Notes: generated from the letters alone by a model not told the origin. Numbered from the stretch's first letter, positions 1 through 9,424 are shown. The stretch is DNA of 64,000 nucleotides from Fructilactobacillus florum DSM 22689 = JCM 16035 (GCF_001436645.1 NZ_AYZI01000003.1:1-64000); one strand, 5' to 3'. Program-made: numbers and translations.

Positions 1-1073
1 CTGGGTTTCAAGGGATGGCAGTTGCTCCTTATAAACATGGGAAACCTGATTATCATAATGTTCAAATTGCGATTGCAGGGACTAATTTTGATGATATTAA
101 AGATGTTATTACCGATGCAACACAAATTCCTGAATCTAGAACTATTATAGGACCAAGTGCTTATGTATATGGTATTGTTTCAAATGCTTTGGATCATAGC
201 CAATTTACTTCTGCGGATCGATTTTATAATGAAACCGTTAATAAGTTAGAATCCAAAGGATTTTCTGCAAGTGATATTAAACATGGAACTGGACATTCTT
301 TGGGTGGAGCCTTGATTTTTTATTTAGCCGCAAAGCATCATTTTTCAATGACAACTTTTTCTAGTGCTGATCCACGAAGTAATTTAAATGATGCAGATTT
401 AGCGTATATTAAAAATCATCCAGAAATGTTCAAAGATTATTATCATAAATCCGATATTATAGCTAACTGGCAAATGATTGCTCAACTGGGGAAAGCTTTT
501 TCTGTAAATGAATTTTCATCAAAGTATGGAAAAGGAATTATGGGTATGATTAATGGTCATTTTATTGATAGTTACCATTTTGAAAAAAAGACAGGTCAAG
601 TTGATACTGACGTATTTAATACCTTTGATATCGAATTATCATCAATTCAAGAAGAATATAAGCGATTGAAAAGTAGTGGAGCTTTAACTAACGCAGATGA
701 GATTATGTTAGATGCATCAGTAGCAACAGAATTAACGATAGCCATTAGAGATGTAGCTAAAGAGATACTCGATGAGATTATAAAAAAATTACATAAGGTA
801 GTTAGAGAACAAGAAAAATATTGGCAAGAAGTTAAAGAAAAAAGTATGATGGTTAGCTCACAACTATCACCAGATGAATTAATACATTGCTTAAATGAAG
901 GTGGAGCTAACTATCAAAGTATGGTTGGAAAATATAAAGAAGACGCTAATCAAAGAATTACTAAAGCTAAAGATTTAAAAAATAAGTTTGAAGAGTGGGC
1001 AAGTAAGGTACAACAAGGCATTGAAAAAGTGGTTCAAAGAGATAGTGAGTTGGCAAAGGACTTTAATATATGA
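1..1073 (+). CDS. Lipase-like protein with C-terminal helical domain, 5' end outside window (possible type VII secretion lipase toxin)
   Basis: The reading frame is open to the left edge (codons read ...G-F-Q-G before the first Met at 15), so the N-terminus is missing. Counting from that Met, residues 1-200 look like a class 3 alpha/beta-hydrolase: the nucleophile elbow GHSLGG places Ser at about 95, an Asp follows at about 118 (SSADPRS), and a His-containing HFIDSYHF lies near 186-192. Residues 205-352 are charged and helical with no second catalytic motif. A lipase domain first and a helical domain last matches the reverse-arranged type VII lipase toxin TslA of Staphylococcus aureus, whose C-terminal helices bind small partner proteins. 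Here the stop overlaps the start of a small helical-protein gene (ATGA). The lipase fold is well supported; secretion by a type VII system is inferred from architecture and neighbours. The gene is AT-rich relative to the core genes that follow. Confidence 0.75.
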   Translation, partial: GFQGMAVAPYKHGKPDYHNVQIAIAGTNFDDIKDVITDATQIPESRTIIGPSAYVYGIVSNALDHSQFTSADRFYNETVNKLESKGFSASDIKHGTGHSLGGALIFYLAAKHHFSMTTFSSADPRSNLNDADLAYIKNHPEMFKDYYHKSDIIANWQMIAQLGKAFSVNEFSSKYGKGIMGMINGHFIDSYHFEKKTGQVDTDVFNTFDIELSSIQEEYKRLKSSGALTNADEIMLDASVATELTIAIRDVAKEILDEIIKKLHKVVREQEKYWQEVKEKSMMVSSQLSPDELIHCLNEGGANYQSMVGKYKEDANQRITKAKDLKNKFEEWASKVQQGIEKVVQRDSELAKDFNI

Positions 1074-1429
1074 GTTTAGATTCTAGACAAAAAGCTAAAA
1101 AAATTGATCAACTTGAAACTAAATTGGATAATTTAAAACGAGAATATCATGAAAAGCAAGATGAGATTTTTAATGTATATAGACAAGGTAATCGATATTT
1201 AAATCAACAGCATGATGTTTGTTATAATGTGTTAATTGCATTGGATATACATGAAGAAATTAAAATTAAAACAGGATATTTATTCGAAGAGTTTGGAGAT
1301 GGACTTATGAGACATCGTAAAAAAGCAGAAACTCAATTATATGATGAATTTCAAGTTAAACAAAAAGACTTGAATAAACAGTTAGATGAAATTGAAAGTA
1401 AAACCAATGATAAACGAAAAGAGAATTAA
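1070..1429 (+). CDS. Small coiled-coil protein, probable partner/chaperone of the upstream lipase (DUF3958-like)
   Basis: This 119-aa protein has no signal peptide or membrane segment and is almost entirely charged heptad-like helix. A long helix at about 8-45 and another at about 80-115 flank a short hydrophobic middle (CYNVLIALDI). Its ATG overlaps the TGA of the lipase gene, so the two are translationally coupled. Size, position and composition match the DUF3958-type helical-hairpin partners encoded beside LXG and lipase effectors of type VII secretion. Sequence identity to that family could not be tested here; the coiled-coil nature is seen, the partner role is inferred. Confidence 0.55.
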   Translation: MSLDSRQKAKKIDQLETKLDNLKREYHEKQDEIFNVYRQGNRYLNQQHDVCYNVLIALDIHEEIKIKTGYLFEEFGDGLMRHRKKAETQLYDEFQVKQKDLNKQLDEIESKTNDKRKEN

Positions 1430-1431
1430 TT

Positions 1432-1710
1432 ATGGTAATGCTCTATGATCCAGTCCTAGATTTTAAAACACTCAGTGAGGCAGAGAAAACATTAGAAAAA
1501 AATATGGTTAGACTGATTGGTAATGGATCAGTAATTAAATCAAAGATTAAGTATAAAAGTAGTATTGATGAAGTTAGAATTGATGAGGTTAATGGTAAAA
1601 GTAAAATAGATGGGTTAAGTTCTAAAATAGATTCTGGAATTAAAGGAAAATGGTCAAAAAAAGTACAAGAAGAAAGTAAAAAAGAAACTTCAAAAATCAT
1701 TAAGATTTAA
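1432..1710 (+). CDS. Small lysine-rich hypothetical protein, third gene of the lipase module
   Basis: This 92-aa protein starts two bases after the preceding stop. It is rich in Lys, Ser and Ile, with a short predicted helix (LSEAEKTLEKN) and repeated SKID/IDEV blocks (residues 45-70) that suggest low-complexity strand or helix. I do not recognise the family. Its position as the third gene suggests a second partner or an immunity factor for the lipase. It has no membrane segment or lipobox, unlike the membrane immunity protein known for TslA. The Shine-Dalgarno is weak, so translational coupling to the gene before is likely. Confidence 0.45.
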   Translation: MVMLYDPVLDFKTLSEAEKTLEKNMVRLIGNGSVIKSKIKYKSSIDEVRIDEVNGKSKIDGLSSKIDSGIKGKWSKKVQEESKKETSKIIKI

Positions 1711-1815
1711 GGTTTCTTTTTCTGTTTTTAAGAGTTAATGATATATGTACTCTTTTTGTTTAATTTTTATTTTGAAAAATGGGAGACGCTCTAATGAACC
1801 TCTCCCCGTTCCTAA

Positions 1816-1902
1816 CTATTTTTTGCGACTGCAAATAGAAACAATACTGAAACTAATTGCCAGCACATTAATAGTTACCATAAAAATTACAAGTTTAAGC
1901 AT
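1816..1902 (-). CDS. Candidate 28-aa hydrophobic peptide (possible type I toxin-like)
   Basis: A short minus-strand frame encodes 28 residues: one hydrophobic segment (LVIFMVTINVLAISFSIV) followed by a basic tail (SICSRKK). This is the shape of Fst/holin-like type I toxins of Lactobacillales. The ATG sits directly behind the T-run of a long hairpin (1908-1966), and no good Shine-Dalgarno is visible. The frame could therefore be chance or be controlled by the hairpin. Too short to judge by codon use. Confidence 0.25.
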   Translation of the reverse strand: MLKLVIFMVTINVLAISFSIVSICSRKK

Positions 1903-1907
1903 AAAAA

Positions 1908-1966
1908 AAGAACTCTGATCCCGATGGTGGGTAAGGTACTCACGCGAATCCTTGATCAGGGTTCTT
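1908..1966. terminator. Long inverted repeat downstream of plsY (terminator or small-RNA hairpin)
   Basis: A 13-bp inverted repeat (AAGAACTCTGATC at 1908-1920 with GATCAGGGTTCTT at 1954-1966, one G-U pair) encloses a 33-nt loop. Read on the minus strand it is followed by seven Ts, so it probably ends plsY transcription. On the plus strand it lies 198 bases after the lipase module. The loop is long for a simple terminator and is itself rich in GGTGGGTAAGG-type sequence, which leaves room for a regulatory RNA role. Confidence 0.55.
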
Positions 1967-1987
1967 TATAGTTAAAGTTAAATCAGA

Positions 1988-2638
1988 TTACCGCCGGCGG
2001 TGTTTTAACACACGGGGGCTTTTTTTTACGTATTTTAAATACCAGTAATATAGACCCCAGTCAGTCAAATTCTCTGAACCGTTCAATATTTTATGAATAT
2101 TATTGCGATGAAGATAGAAGATAAAAACCGTTAAACAAAGCGCTAAGATAATTAGGGCATTGTCGTGGATTAAACATGCCGAAAAGACGATAATAATAAA
2201 TCCCAACATGCTTCCCAAACTAACCATGCTAGTGATGAAGATACTGGCAATAAACGTAACTGCTGCGATCATAAAAAAACTTAAGTTATAGGCCATTAGC
2301 ATCCCAGCGCTGGTAGCAACGGCCTTACCACCCTTAAAGTGATAAAAAATTGAAAAGGTATGACCTAAAATTGCAGCAACTCCAAACACTAACGGGTACC
2401 AACCGTGAATCCCAAAAAGGGTTGGCAACCAAGTGGCTAGATACCCCTTTCCAATATCTAAAATCATCACTAAGCTTCCTGCAACTGGTCCTAAAAGACG
2501 AAAAGTGTTGGTTGCACCGATATTTTTGGATCCATGCCGAGTAATATCAACATGAAAAAACAATTTTCCAATCCAAATCCCATTTAGAATGGAACCAAGC
2601 AAATATGCAATGATTAAAAGCACGATAATTTTAAACAT
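1988..2638 (-). CDS. plsY: Glycerol-3-phosphate acyltransferase PlsY
   Basis: PlsY transfers the acyl group from acyl-phosphate to glycerol-3-phosphate, the first step of membrane phospholipid synthesis, at the cytoplasmic membrane. The 216-aa protein has the usual length, about five to six hydrophobic segments, and the family motifs GSKNIGATNTFRLLG (about 36-50) and HFKGGKAVATSAG (about 100-112). It is transcribed away from parE with a shared intergenic region of about 150 bases, the usual Firmicutes arrangement. The C-terminus is short and basic (SPRVLKHRRR). Confidence 0.95.
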   Translation of the reverse strand: MFKIIVLLIIAYLLGSILNGIWIGKLFFHVDITRHGSKNIGATNTFRLLGPVAGSLVMILDIGKGYLATWLPTLFGIHGWYPLVFGVAAILGHTFSIFYHFKGGKAVATSAGMLMAYNLSFFMIAAVTFIASIFITSMVSLGSMLGFIIIVFSACLIHDNALIILALCLTVFIFYLHRNNIHKILNGSENLTDWGLYYWYLKYVKKSPRVLKHRRR

Positions 2639-2742
2639 GTTTCCTCCAATGTTACGGTTAATTAACAGCAGTTATTTTAGCATTAATTTTGTAATTAAAA
2701 CAGTTGCATACCAGTTAAACTCAGTCATTAACCTGGTTTAAT

Positions 2743-2770
2743 TTGCATATCAAAGAAAATAAGTTATCAT
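2743..2770 (+). promoter_or_regulatory. Candidate sigma-A promoter of parE-parC
   Basis: TTGCAT (2743-2748) and TATCAT (2765-2770) are separated by 16 bases, and an AGGAG ribosome site follows at 2784. This is the best match to a vegetative promoter in the plsY-parE gap. Confidence 0.5.
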
Positions 2771-2797
2771 AATTACAGACAAAAGGAGCGAATGACC

Positions 2798-4759
2798 ATG
2801 GCAAAAACCAAGCAGTCACAAGAGTATGATTCGACTTCCATCCAGGTTCTCCACGGACTAGAAGCTGTTCGAAAGCGTCCGGGAATGTATATCGGTTCTA
2901 CCGATGCCCGCGGACTTCATCATTTGGTGTATGAAATTGTTGACAATGCTGTTGATGAGGCAATTGCTGGTTACGGCGATCAGATAAATGTCACAATCCA
3001 TGCTGATGATAGCATTACCGTTACTGATCATGGCCGCGGGATGCCAGTTGGAATGCATGCCTCTGGGAAACCGACCCCCGAAGTGATTTTAACGGTTCTG
3101 CATGCCGGAGGTAAATTTGGTCAGGGAGGTTACAAAACTTCTGGAGGTCTCCATGGAGTTGGATCAAGCGTTGTAAATGCACTTTCAGAATCCCTTACGG
3201 TCAAGATTGTTCGTGATCATCAATTATATCAAGAAGATTTTAAAAACGGGGGAACCCCAGTAGGTACTCTACGTAAGCTAGGAAAGACCACCCAACCAAC
3301 GGGGACAACGATTACATTTAAACCTGATCCAAACATGTTTACGACGACCGTCTATAATTTTGAAACGCTAGCGACGCGACTGCGAGAATCAGCTTTTTTA
3401 TTGAAAAATGTACAAATTGTACTTACCGATGAGCGGGTTGGTCAAGAGCAAACGGCGATTTTTAAATATGATGATGGAATTAAGGATTTTGTTAAATATT
3501 TAAATGAAGCCAAGACAACCATTGGTGATGTGCTTTATTTTGATGGTAACAAAAACGGCATTGAAGTCGAAGTTGCGGCACAGTATAACGACGGTTATAC
3601 AGAATCAATGCTGTCATTTGTTAACAATGTCAGAACTAAAGACGGAGGAACTCATGAAGCCGGTTTTCGCAGTGGATGGACGAAAGCTTTTAATGAGTAC
3701 GCACGAAAAGTCGATCTATTAAAAGAAAAAGATAAAAATCTTGAGGGCGCTGACATCCGCGAAGGACTGACTGCGGTAATCGCTCTACGAATTCCAGAGG
3801 AAGAACTTCAATTTGAGGGTCAAACGAAGGAAAAATTAGGAACTCCGGCTGCTCGGGCAATCGTTGACAACGTAGTGGCAGAGCAGCTCCGGTACTTTTT
3901 AATGGAGAATGCTGATTTAGCAACTCTATTAGTTAAAAAAGCTTTGCGAGCTAGAAAAGCCCGTGAAGCTGCTAAAAAAGCGCGGGATGAAAGTCGACAC
4001 GGTAAGAAAAAACACAAGAGTGAACGACTACTTTCGGGTAAATTGACACCAGCTCAGTCCAAAGACGCCCGACTTAATGAACTTTTCTTAGTCGAGGGGG
4101 ATTCAGCCGGTGGCTCTGCCAAACAAGGAAGAGACCGTAAACATCAGGCGATTTTGCCATTACGTGGAAAAGTATTAAATACGGAGCGGGCTAGTCTAAC
4201 TGACATCCTTAAAAATGAAGAAATTAGCACGATTATGTATACAGTTGGAGCTGGAATGGGCGATGACTTTCAACTGCAAAATGCGAATTATGACAAAATT
4301 ATTATCATGACGGATGCTGATGACGATGGTGCTCACATCCAGATTCTATTGTTGACATTTTTCTATAAATATATGCGGCAAATGATTGATGCTGGTCGAG
4401 TTTATGTTGCGCTACCACCGCTGTATAAGATGCAGACGGGACACGGCGCTAATCAAAAAATTGAGTATGCTTGGACTAATGAAGAGCTTGAACAGTTAAG
4501 AAAACAGTTTCCTAAGGGGGCTAATTTACAACGTTTTAAAGGTTTAGGAGAAATGAATGCCGACCAACTTTGGGAGACTACCATGGACCCTAGCAAACGT
4601 ACCTTAATTCGAGTTCAAATTGATGATGCAGTTCAAGCTGAACAGCAAGTTTCTACTCTAATGGGAAATAAAGTAGAGCCCCGACGTAATTGGATTGAAG
4701 CCAATGTTCAATTTACGTTAGAAGATGACGGCAGTATCTTGGATCATACGAATAATTAA
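2798..4759 (+). CDS. parE: DNA topoisomerase IV subunit B (ParE)
   Basis: ParE is the ATPase and Toprim subunit of topoisomerase IV, which decatenates sister chromosomes. Visible are the GHKL ATPase region (EIVDNAVDEA near residue 50, GGLHGVGSSVVNALS near 115), the Toprim motif EGDSAGGSAKQGRDR (near 432) and the metal-binding DADDDGAH (near 505). At 653 aa it has the normal length and lacks the insertion typical of some GyrB. Two in-frame ATGs exist: 2792 lies only 3 bases from AGGAG, while 2798 lies 9 bases away and is preferred. parC follows after 12 bases, forming an operon. Confidence 0.96.
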   Translation: MAKTKQSQEYDSTSIQVLHGLEAVRKRPGMYIGSTDARGLHHLVYEIVDNAVDEAIAGYGDQINVTIHADDSITVTDHGRGMPVGMHASGKPTPEVILTVLHAGGKFGQGGYKTSGGLHGVGSSVVNALSESLTVKIVRDHQLYQEDFKNGGTPVGTLRKLGKTTQPTGTTITFKPDPNMFTTTVYNFETLATRLRESAFLLKNVQIVLTDERVGQEQTAIFKYDDGIKDFVKYLNEAKTTIGDVLYFDGNKNGIEVEVAAQYNDGYTESMLSFVNNVRTKDGGTHEAGFRSGWTKAFNEYARKVDLLKEKDKNLEGADIREGLTAVIALRIPEEELQFEGQTKEKLGTPAARAIVDNVVAEQLRYFLMENADLATLLVKKALRARKAREAAKKARDESRHGKKKHKSERLLSGKLTPAQSKDARLNELFLVEGDSAGGSAKQGRDRKHQAILPLRGKVLNTERASLTDILKNEEISTIMYTVGAGMGDDFQLQNANYDKIIIMTDADDDGAHIQILLLTFFYKYMRQMIDAGRVYVALPPLYKMQTGHGANQKIEYAWTNEELEQLRKQFPKGANLQRFKGLGEMNADQLWETTMDPSKRTLIRVQIDDAVQAEQQVSTLMGNKVEPRRNWIEANVQFTLEDDGSILDHTNN

Positions 4760-4771
4760 GAGGTGGCAAGC

Positions 4772-7237
4772 ATGCCGAAAAAGGCGACAATTAAAGAACT
4801 AGCGCTAGCGACTGTTATGGATGAACGATTTAGTCGCTACTCAAAGTCCATCATTCAAGAACGAGCACTTCCAGACATTCGTGATGGGTTAAAACCAGTC
4901 CAACGTCGCATTCTTTATTCAATGAATAAAGACGGAAATACCTATGAAAAAGGCTTTCGAAAAGCCGCTAAATCAGTTGGAAACGTTATGGGTAATTTTC
5001 ATCCCCATGGCGATAGTTCAATTTATGAGGCAATGGTTCGGATGAGCCAAGCTTGGAAGTTACGGGCACCGTTGATTGATATGCACGGTAATAATGGTTC
5101 CATGGACGGTGACCCTCCAGCTGCCATGCGTTATACAGAAGCCCGTTTAAGCAAGATTTCCAATGAAATATTACGTGACATCGATAAGGAAACGGTTGAC
5201 TGGGTCTTAAATTTTGATGATACCGAAAAAGAGCCAACGGTCTTACCAGCACGGATTCCTAACCTATTAATCAATGGAGCTACTGGCATTTCTGCCGGAT
5301 ATGCAACAGAAATTCCACCGCATAACCTGGCAGAAGTTGTTGGGGCATTGATTCACTTGCAAGAGCATCCAGATGCCAGCCTAGAAGAACTGATGAACTT
5401 TATTAAAGGTCCTGATTTTCCAACCGGTGGGATCATCCAGGGCTTAGATGGCATTAAACAGGCTTATCAAACAGGACGTGGTCGGATTATGATTAGATCT
5501 CGTTCCACCATTAAAAAACTTCGTAGTAGCAAAGAAGAAATTCGCATTACTGAAATTCCATATGAAGTCAATAAATCGCAACTGGTTAAACAAATTGATG
5601 AAATTCGTTTAAATAAAGAAATTGATGGGATTGCTGAGGTTCGCGATGATTCAGATCGCTCCGGTCTCTTAATCTCAATTGAAATCAAACGAAATGCTGA
5701 TACGCATGGAATCTTAAATTATCTGTATAAAAATACTGATTTGCAAGTTTCTTATAATTTCAATGTGGTGGCCATTAAGGAAAGAAGACCACAACGGTTA
5801 TCATTAAAAAGTATTCTGACTGCCTATTTAGATTATCAACGCACGATCATCACTAATCGTACTAACTTTGATTTACGGCAAGCACAAGCCCGACAACATA
5901 TTGTTACGGGTCTCATTAAAGCACTCTCAATTCTTGATCAGGTAATTGCAACGATTCGCGCAAGTGCTAACCGGACCAATGCTCGTGATAACTTAGTTAA
6001 AGAATACCAGTTCACCGAGCAGCAGGCAGATGCCATTGTGGCTTTGCAACTATACCGCTTAACCAATACAGATGTTACTAAGTTACAAGCAGAACACGAG
6101 CAACTAACTAGTAAAATTACTGAGTACAATAGTATTTTGGCAGATTCAGCTAAATTGGATCAGGTCTTACGTCAAGAATTAACTGCAATTGCAGCTGAAT
6201 TTAAGTCTCCTCGGCGCTCTACAATTGAGGCAGAGATTGAAGATCTCCAAATCAGTAAACATGTTACGATTCCAGCTGAAAACGTGATGGTATTACTTTC
6301 TCATGACGGATACTTTAAGCGAAGTAGTCTGCGTTCTTTTAAGGCGTCCGATGTAGCCGACAATGGTTTGAAGCAAGATGATTATCCGGTCTTTATTGGT
6401 CAACTAAACACACAAGATATTGTTTATTTATTTACAGATCGTGGTAATTTAATTTATCGACCGGTTAATGAAATTGATGATTTAAAATGGAAAGATACGG
6501 GTTCGCATATTTCTCAGTTAACTGGGATTGATTCACAAGAAAAAGTCATTGCAGTGCATACTTTCCAATCGCTAAAACAATCAGGTAAATTTTTAATTGC
6601 GAGCCGGGCTGGTCATATTAAACAAGTTCAGTTTGACAAACTGTTGCCAACTCGAACTTATAAAACTCGTGCCACCAGCTATTTAAAATTATCTAGTCCA
6701 ACAGATGCAGTCGTTAGTGTTGCATATGTTTCAAGCACTCAAGCCGAATTGCAAGTACTACTAGTATCTCAAAAAGGTTTAGCGCTCCGTTATCCACTAT
6801 CATTAGTTTCTACTACTGGAGCCAAAGCTGGTGGAGTGCAGTCTATGAAACTAGCAGCTGATGATCGGGTGGTTAACTGCCAGTTAGTGGAGCCAAATAA
6901 TTCAGAAGTAGCTGTTATCTTTCAAGATGGAAGTTTTAAAAAGCTCGCTATTAGCGATATTCCAGTGACCACCCGAGGTCGCAAGGGTATCAAAATTCTG
7001 CATGAGCTTAAAAGTCGCCGAATTTTAGTCGCCGATTTTTTAATGATTCAGGAAGCTGAACAACTAATCCAGGTTCGCACAGACCATGATCAACAACTTG
7101 ATTTAGTTTTAAATAAGTATCATGTTGGCACACGAACTTCCAACGGTACGAAAGTACTCGATCCAAAGACAGTGGGAGTTCCAGTGAGATTAACTCATTT
7201 GCTGGGAACAGGTCCAACTATTGCAGAGAAAAGTTAG
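4772..7237 (+). CDS. parC: DNA topoisomerase IV subunit A (ParC)
   Basis: ParC is the DNA-cleaving and religating subunit of topoisomerase IV. The quinolone-resistance region [19 protein letters not shown] and the catalytic Tyr in [12 protein letters not shown] (about residue 121) are present, followed by the coiled-coil gate and a C-terminal beta-pinwheel. An upstream GTG at 4763 overlaps the AAGAGGTGG ribosome site, so the ATG at 4772 is chosen (821 aa, normal length). Quinolone-region residues are the unmutated Ser/Glu type (D-S-S-I-Y-E). Confidence 0.95.
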   Translation: MPKKATIKELALATVMDERFSRYSKSIIQERALPDIRDGLKPVQRRILYSMNKDGNTYEKGFRKAAKSVGNVMGNFHPHGDSSIYEAMVRMSQAWKLRAPLIDMHGNNGSMDGDPPAAMRYTEARLSKISNEILRDIDKETVDWVLNFDDTEKEPTVLPARIPNLLINGATGISAGYATEIPPHNLAEVVGALIHLQEHPDASLEELMNFIKGPDFPTGGIIQGLDGIKQAYQTGRGRIMIRSRSTIKKLRSSKEEIRITEIPYEVNKSQLVKQIDEIRLNKEIDGIAEVRDDSDRSGLLISIEIKRNADTHGILNYLYKNTDLQVSYNFNVVAIKERRPQRLSLKSILTAYLDYQRTIITNRTNFDLRQAQARQHIVTGLIKALSILDQVIATIRASANRTNARDNLVKEYQFTEQQADAIVALQLYRLTNTDVTKLQAEHEQLTSKITEYNSILADSAKLDQVLRQELTAIAAEFKSPRRSTIEAEIEDLQISKHVTIPAENVMVLLSHDGYFKRSSLRSFKASDVADNGLKQDDYPVFIGQLNTQDIVYLFTDRGNLIYRPVNEIDDLKWKDTGSHISQLTGIDSQEKVIAVHTFQSLKQSGKFLIASRAGHIKQVQFDKLLPTRTYKTRATSYLKLSSPTDAVVSVAYVSSTQAELQVLLVSQKGLALRYPLSLVSTTGAKAGGVQSMKLAADDRVVNCQLVEPNNSEVAVIFQDGSFKKLAISDIPVTTRGRKGIKILHELKSRRILVADFLMIQEAEQLIQVRTDHDQQLDLVLNKYHVGTRTSNGTKVLDPKTVGVPVRLTHLLGTGPTIAEKS

Positions 7238-7311
7238 TTAAAAACAGATAAGTTAAGCAAATTATGATAAAGTTAAAATACAATGCTTGTAATCAAAAGG
7301 AGAGTTTCAAG

Positions 7312-8250
7312 ATGACAAAAGAATTAGTTTTTGGGCATCAAAATCCAGATACGGATGCAATCGCAGCGGCAATTGCCCTTGCTTATTTAGAAAAACAGGA
7401 CGGCTATGATACAGAGGCAGTTGCACTGGGAAATGTAAATCCCGAGACGCAGTTTGTATTAGACTATTTTGGAGTTAAGGCTCCACGGGTTGTAAATGCT
7501 GCTCGACCAGAAACAGATCAAGTTATGTTGGTTGATCACAATGAACCGCAACAAAGTATTAGCGATATTGCTGACTTGACTGTTACTCACGTTGTTGATC
7601 ATCATCGCATTAGTGGTTTTAATACTGAAAAACCACTTTATTACCGCGCTGCTCCCTATGGCTGCTGTTCAACCATTATTACCCAGATGTATTCTGAAGA
7701 AGGCGTTGACATTCCAAAAGAGATTGCGGGGCTGATGATGTCAGCCATTATTTCCGATACGCTTTTGTTGAAGTCTCCAACAACGACTGATGTCGACCGA
7801 GAAGCTCTGCAAGCGCTCGCCGAAATTGCTGAAGTACCGGACTATGCTGATTACGGTGTTAAAATGTTAAAAGCTGGAACGAATGTTGATGCAAAAACAG
7901 CGGTTGAATTAATTACAGGTGATGCAAAATCATTTACTCTCGGTAACAAACAAGTTCGAATTGATCAAATTAATGTTGTGGATCTAGCTGATATTACCAA
8001 GCGACTAGCTGAAATTAAGGCGGCAATGAAAGTTGAAGCACAGTCTGCTAACTATGATCTCTTTTTAGTGTTAGCTACCAATGTTTTGACCAGTAACTCA
8101 ATGTTAATTGTGGTGGGAGATCCTAAAACAGCCGTTACAAATGCTTTTCATACTGAGCTTGACGAAAACGATGTGATGAACTTGCCTGGGGTTGTTTCCC
8201 GAAAAAAACAAGTTGTTCCACCGCTAACAGAAGCCTTGGAAAATAATTAG
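7312..8250 (+). CDS. ppaC: Manganese-dependent inorganic pyrophosphatase
   Basis: This cytoplasmic family II (DHH) pyrophosphatase hydrolyses PPi to phosphate and drives biosynthetic reactions. Metal ligands are visible in FGHQNPDTDAIAAA (residues 7-20) and in HVVDHHR (near 94-100), and the C-terminal DHHA2 domain contains SRKKQ (near 295). An upstream in-frame ATG (7264) lacks a ribosome site, whereas AAAGGAGAG precedes the ATG at 7312, giving 312 aa, typical for PpaC. It is monocistronic and ends in a clear terminator. Confidence 0.94.
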   Translation: MTKELVFGHQNPDTDAIAAAIALAYLEKQDGYDTEAVALGNVNPETQFVLDYFGVKAPRVVNAARPETDQVMLVDHNEPQQSISDIADLTVTHVVDHHRISGFNTEKPLYYRAAPYGCCSTIITQMYSEEGVDIPKEIAGLMMSAIISDTLLLKSPTTTDVDREALQALAEIAEVPDYADYGVKMLKAGTNVDAKTAVELITGDAKSFTLGNKQVRIDQINVVDLADITKRLAEIKAAMKVEAQSANYDLFLVLATNVLTSNSMLIVVGDPKTAVTNAFHTELDENDVMNLPGVVSRKKQVVPPLTEALENN

Positions 8251-8260
8251 TGATTATCAA

Positions 8261-8294
8261 AAGAATTCTTGCGCATTGCGGGGATTCTTTTTTC
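8261..8294 (+). terminator. Rho-independent terminator after ppaC
   Basis: A 12-bp stem (AAGAATTCTTGC with GCGGGGATTCTT, including G-U pairs) and a 5-nt loop are followed by a run of Ts. Confidence 0.85.
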
Positions 8295-8320
8295 GAATTC
8301 AATTGTTTGCAATTGAATTC
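8295..8320. promoter_or_regulatory. Perfect 11-bp palindrome upstream of msrBA (candidate operator)
   Basis: GAATTCAATTG (8295-8305) and CAATTGAATTC (8310-8320) form a perfect inverted repeat with a TTTG loop. It overlaps a possible -35 (TTGCAA, 8307-8312) placed 18-19 bases before a TTATAAG -10-like element (8331-8337). Position over the msrBA promoter suggests a regulator-binding site. No T-run follows, so a terminator is unlikely. Confidence 0.4.
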
Positions 8321-8371
8321 CATTTGGTTATTATAAGTAAGTGTAAGGGAATATGAATAGGAGGGCATAGA

Positions 8372-8809
8372 ATGAGTGAATTAAAAAAACAAGCATTGAA
8401 GGACAAGTTAACTCCAGAACAGTATGCTGTTACCCAAGAAGCTGCTACGGAGACAGCTTTTACTGGTAAATACGACGATTTCTTTAAAAAGGGGATTTAC
8501 GTTGACGTTGTTAGTGGGGAGCCGCTGTTTAGTTCGACTGACAAATATGATTCTGGTTGTGGTTGGCCGGCTTTCACAAAGCCCATTGAAAAAGATGGAA
8601 TTAAAAGTAAGACTGATACCTCATTTGGCATGATTCGTGAGGAAGTTGAAAGCGCTCAAGGTAACTCACATTTAGGTCATGTTTTTCCAGATGGTCCCAC
8701 TGATAAAGGCGGATTACGTTATTGTATTAACTCTGCTGCACTTCGTTTTGTTCCTTTTGATGACATGGATGCGGAAGGTTACGGTAAATATAAGTCATTG
8801 GTAGAATAA
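8372..8809 (+). CDS. msrB: Peptide methionine-(R)-S-oxide reductase MsrB
   Basis: MsrB repairs methionine-R-sulfoxide in proteins. The 145-aa single-domain protein has SGCGWPAF (about 55-62), [10 protein letters not shown] (about 100-109) and the catalytic Cys in [10 protein letters not shown] (near 118). The two CxxC zinc-binding pairs of many MsrB proteins are absent, so this is the zinc-free form. It is followed after 24 bases by msrA, together covering both sulfoxide stereoisomers. AGGAGGG lies upstream of the start. Confidence 0.95.
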   Translation: MSELKKQALKDKLTPEQYAVTQEAATETAFTGKYDDFFKKGIYVDVVSGEPLFSSTDKYDSGCGWPAFTKPIEKDGIKSKTDTSFGMIREEVESAQGNSHLGHVFPDGPTDKGGLRYCINSAALRFVPFDDMDAEGYGKYKSLVE

Positions 8810-8833
8810 TTACTTAAACTAGGAGGCAGATTC

Positions 8834-9367
8834 ATGAAAAAAACTGATACAGCTATTTTCGCCGGCGGATGTTTTTGGTGTATGGTTGAACCGTTTGATC
8901 AAATGCCTGGGATTGAATCAGTTGTTTCTGGTTATACAGGTGGACATGTTGCTAACCCAACCTATGAGCAGGTTTGTTCTGAGACAACGGGTCATACCGA
9001 AGCAGTTAAAATTACATTTGACCCGTCAGTTATTTCTTACAAACAGCTTGTTGAGATCTATTGGCGCCAAACTGATCCAACTGATGCTAGTGGCCAGTTC
9101 CAAGATCGCGGTGACAGCTATCGGCCCGTTATTTTTGTAAACAGTGCGGAGCAACGTCAGATTGCAGAAACATCCAAACAGGAGTTGAATGCTTCTGGTA
9201 AATTTGATGCACCGATTGTAACAAAAATCGAAGATGCAAAACCATTTTATCCAGCTGAAGAATACCATCAGGATTTCTATAAAAAGAACCCCTTTCGAGC
9301 TCAAATAGAAGAAATGGGCGGTCGAGAACAATTTAAAAAAGACCAATGGGGCAAAGAAACTAAGTAA
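8834..9367 (+). CDS. msrA: Peptide methionine-(S)-S-oxide reductase MsrA
   Basis: MsrA reduces methionine-S-sulfoxide. The active-site motif GGCFWC lies at residues 11-16 (nucleophile Cys13), followed by GYTGGH and the [10 protein letters not shown] region near the C-terminus. Length (177 aa) is normal. AGGAGG precedes the ATG. It is in an operon with msrB, and the Met-rich secreted protein gene follows 57 bases later, a plausible functional neighbour. Confidence 0.95.
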   Translation: MKKTDTAIFAGGCFWCMVEPFDQMPGIESVVSGYTGGHVANPTYEQVCSETTGHTEAVKITFDPSVISYKQLVEIYWRQTDPTDASGQFQDRGDSYRPVIFVNSAEQRQIAETSKQELNASGKFDAPIVTKIEDAKPFYPAEEYHQDFYKKNPFRAQIEEMGGREQFKKDQWGKETK

Positions 9368-9424
9368 CTAAGTAAAGTCAATTGGAAATGGTGCTTAAAA
9401 AATTTTTGAAAGAAGCGTTAAATT

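Noticed and set aside
1443-1700. Open frame opposite the third gene of the lipase module
   Set aside because: Antisense shadow of a Lys/Ser/Ile-rich gene; the hydrophobic composition is a by-product of the complementary codons.
9026-9346. 106-aa antisense frame in msrA
   Set aside because: Shadow of the conserved msrA frame.
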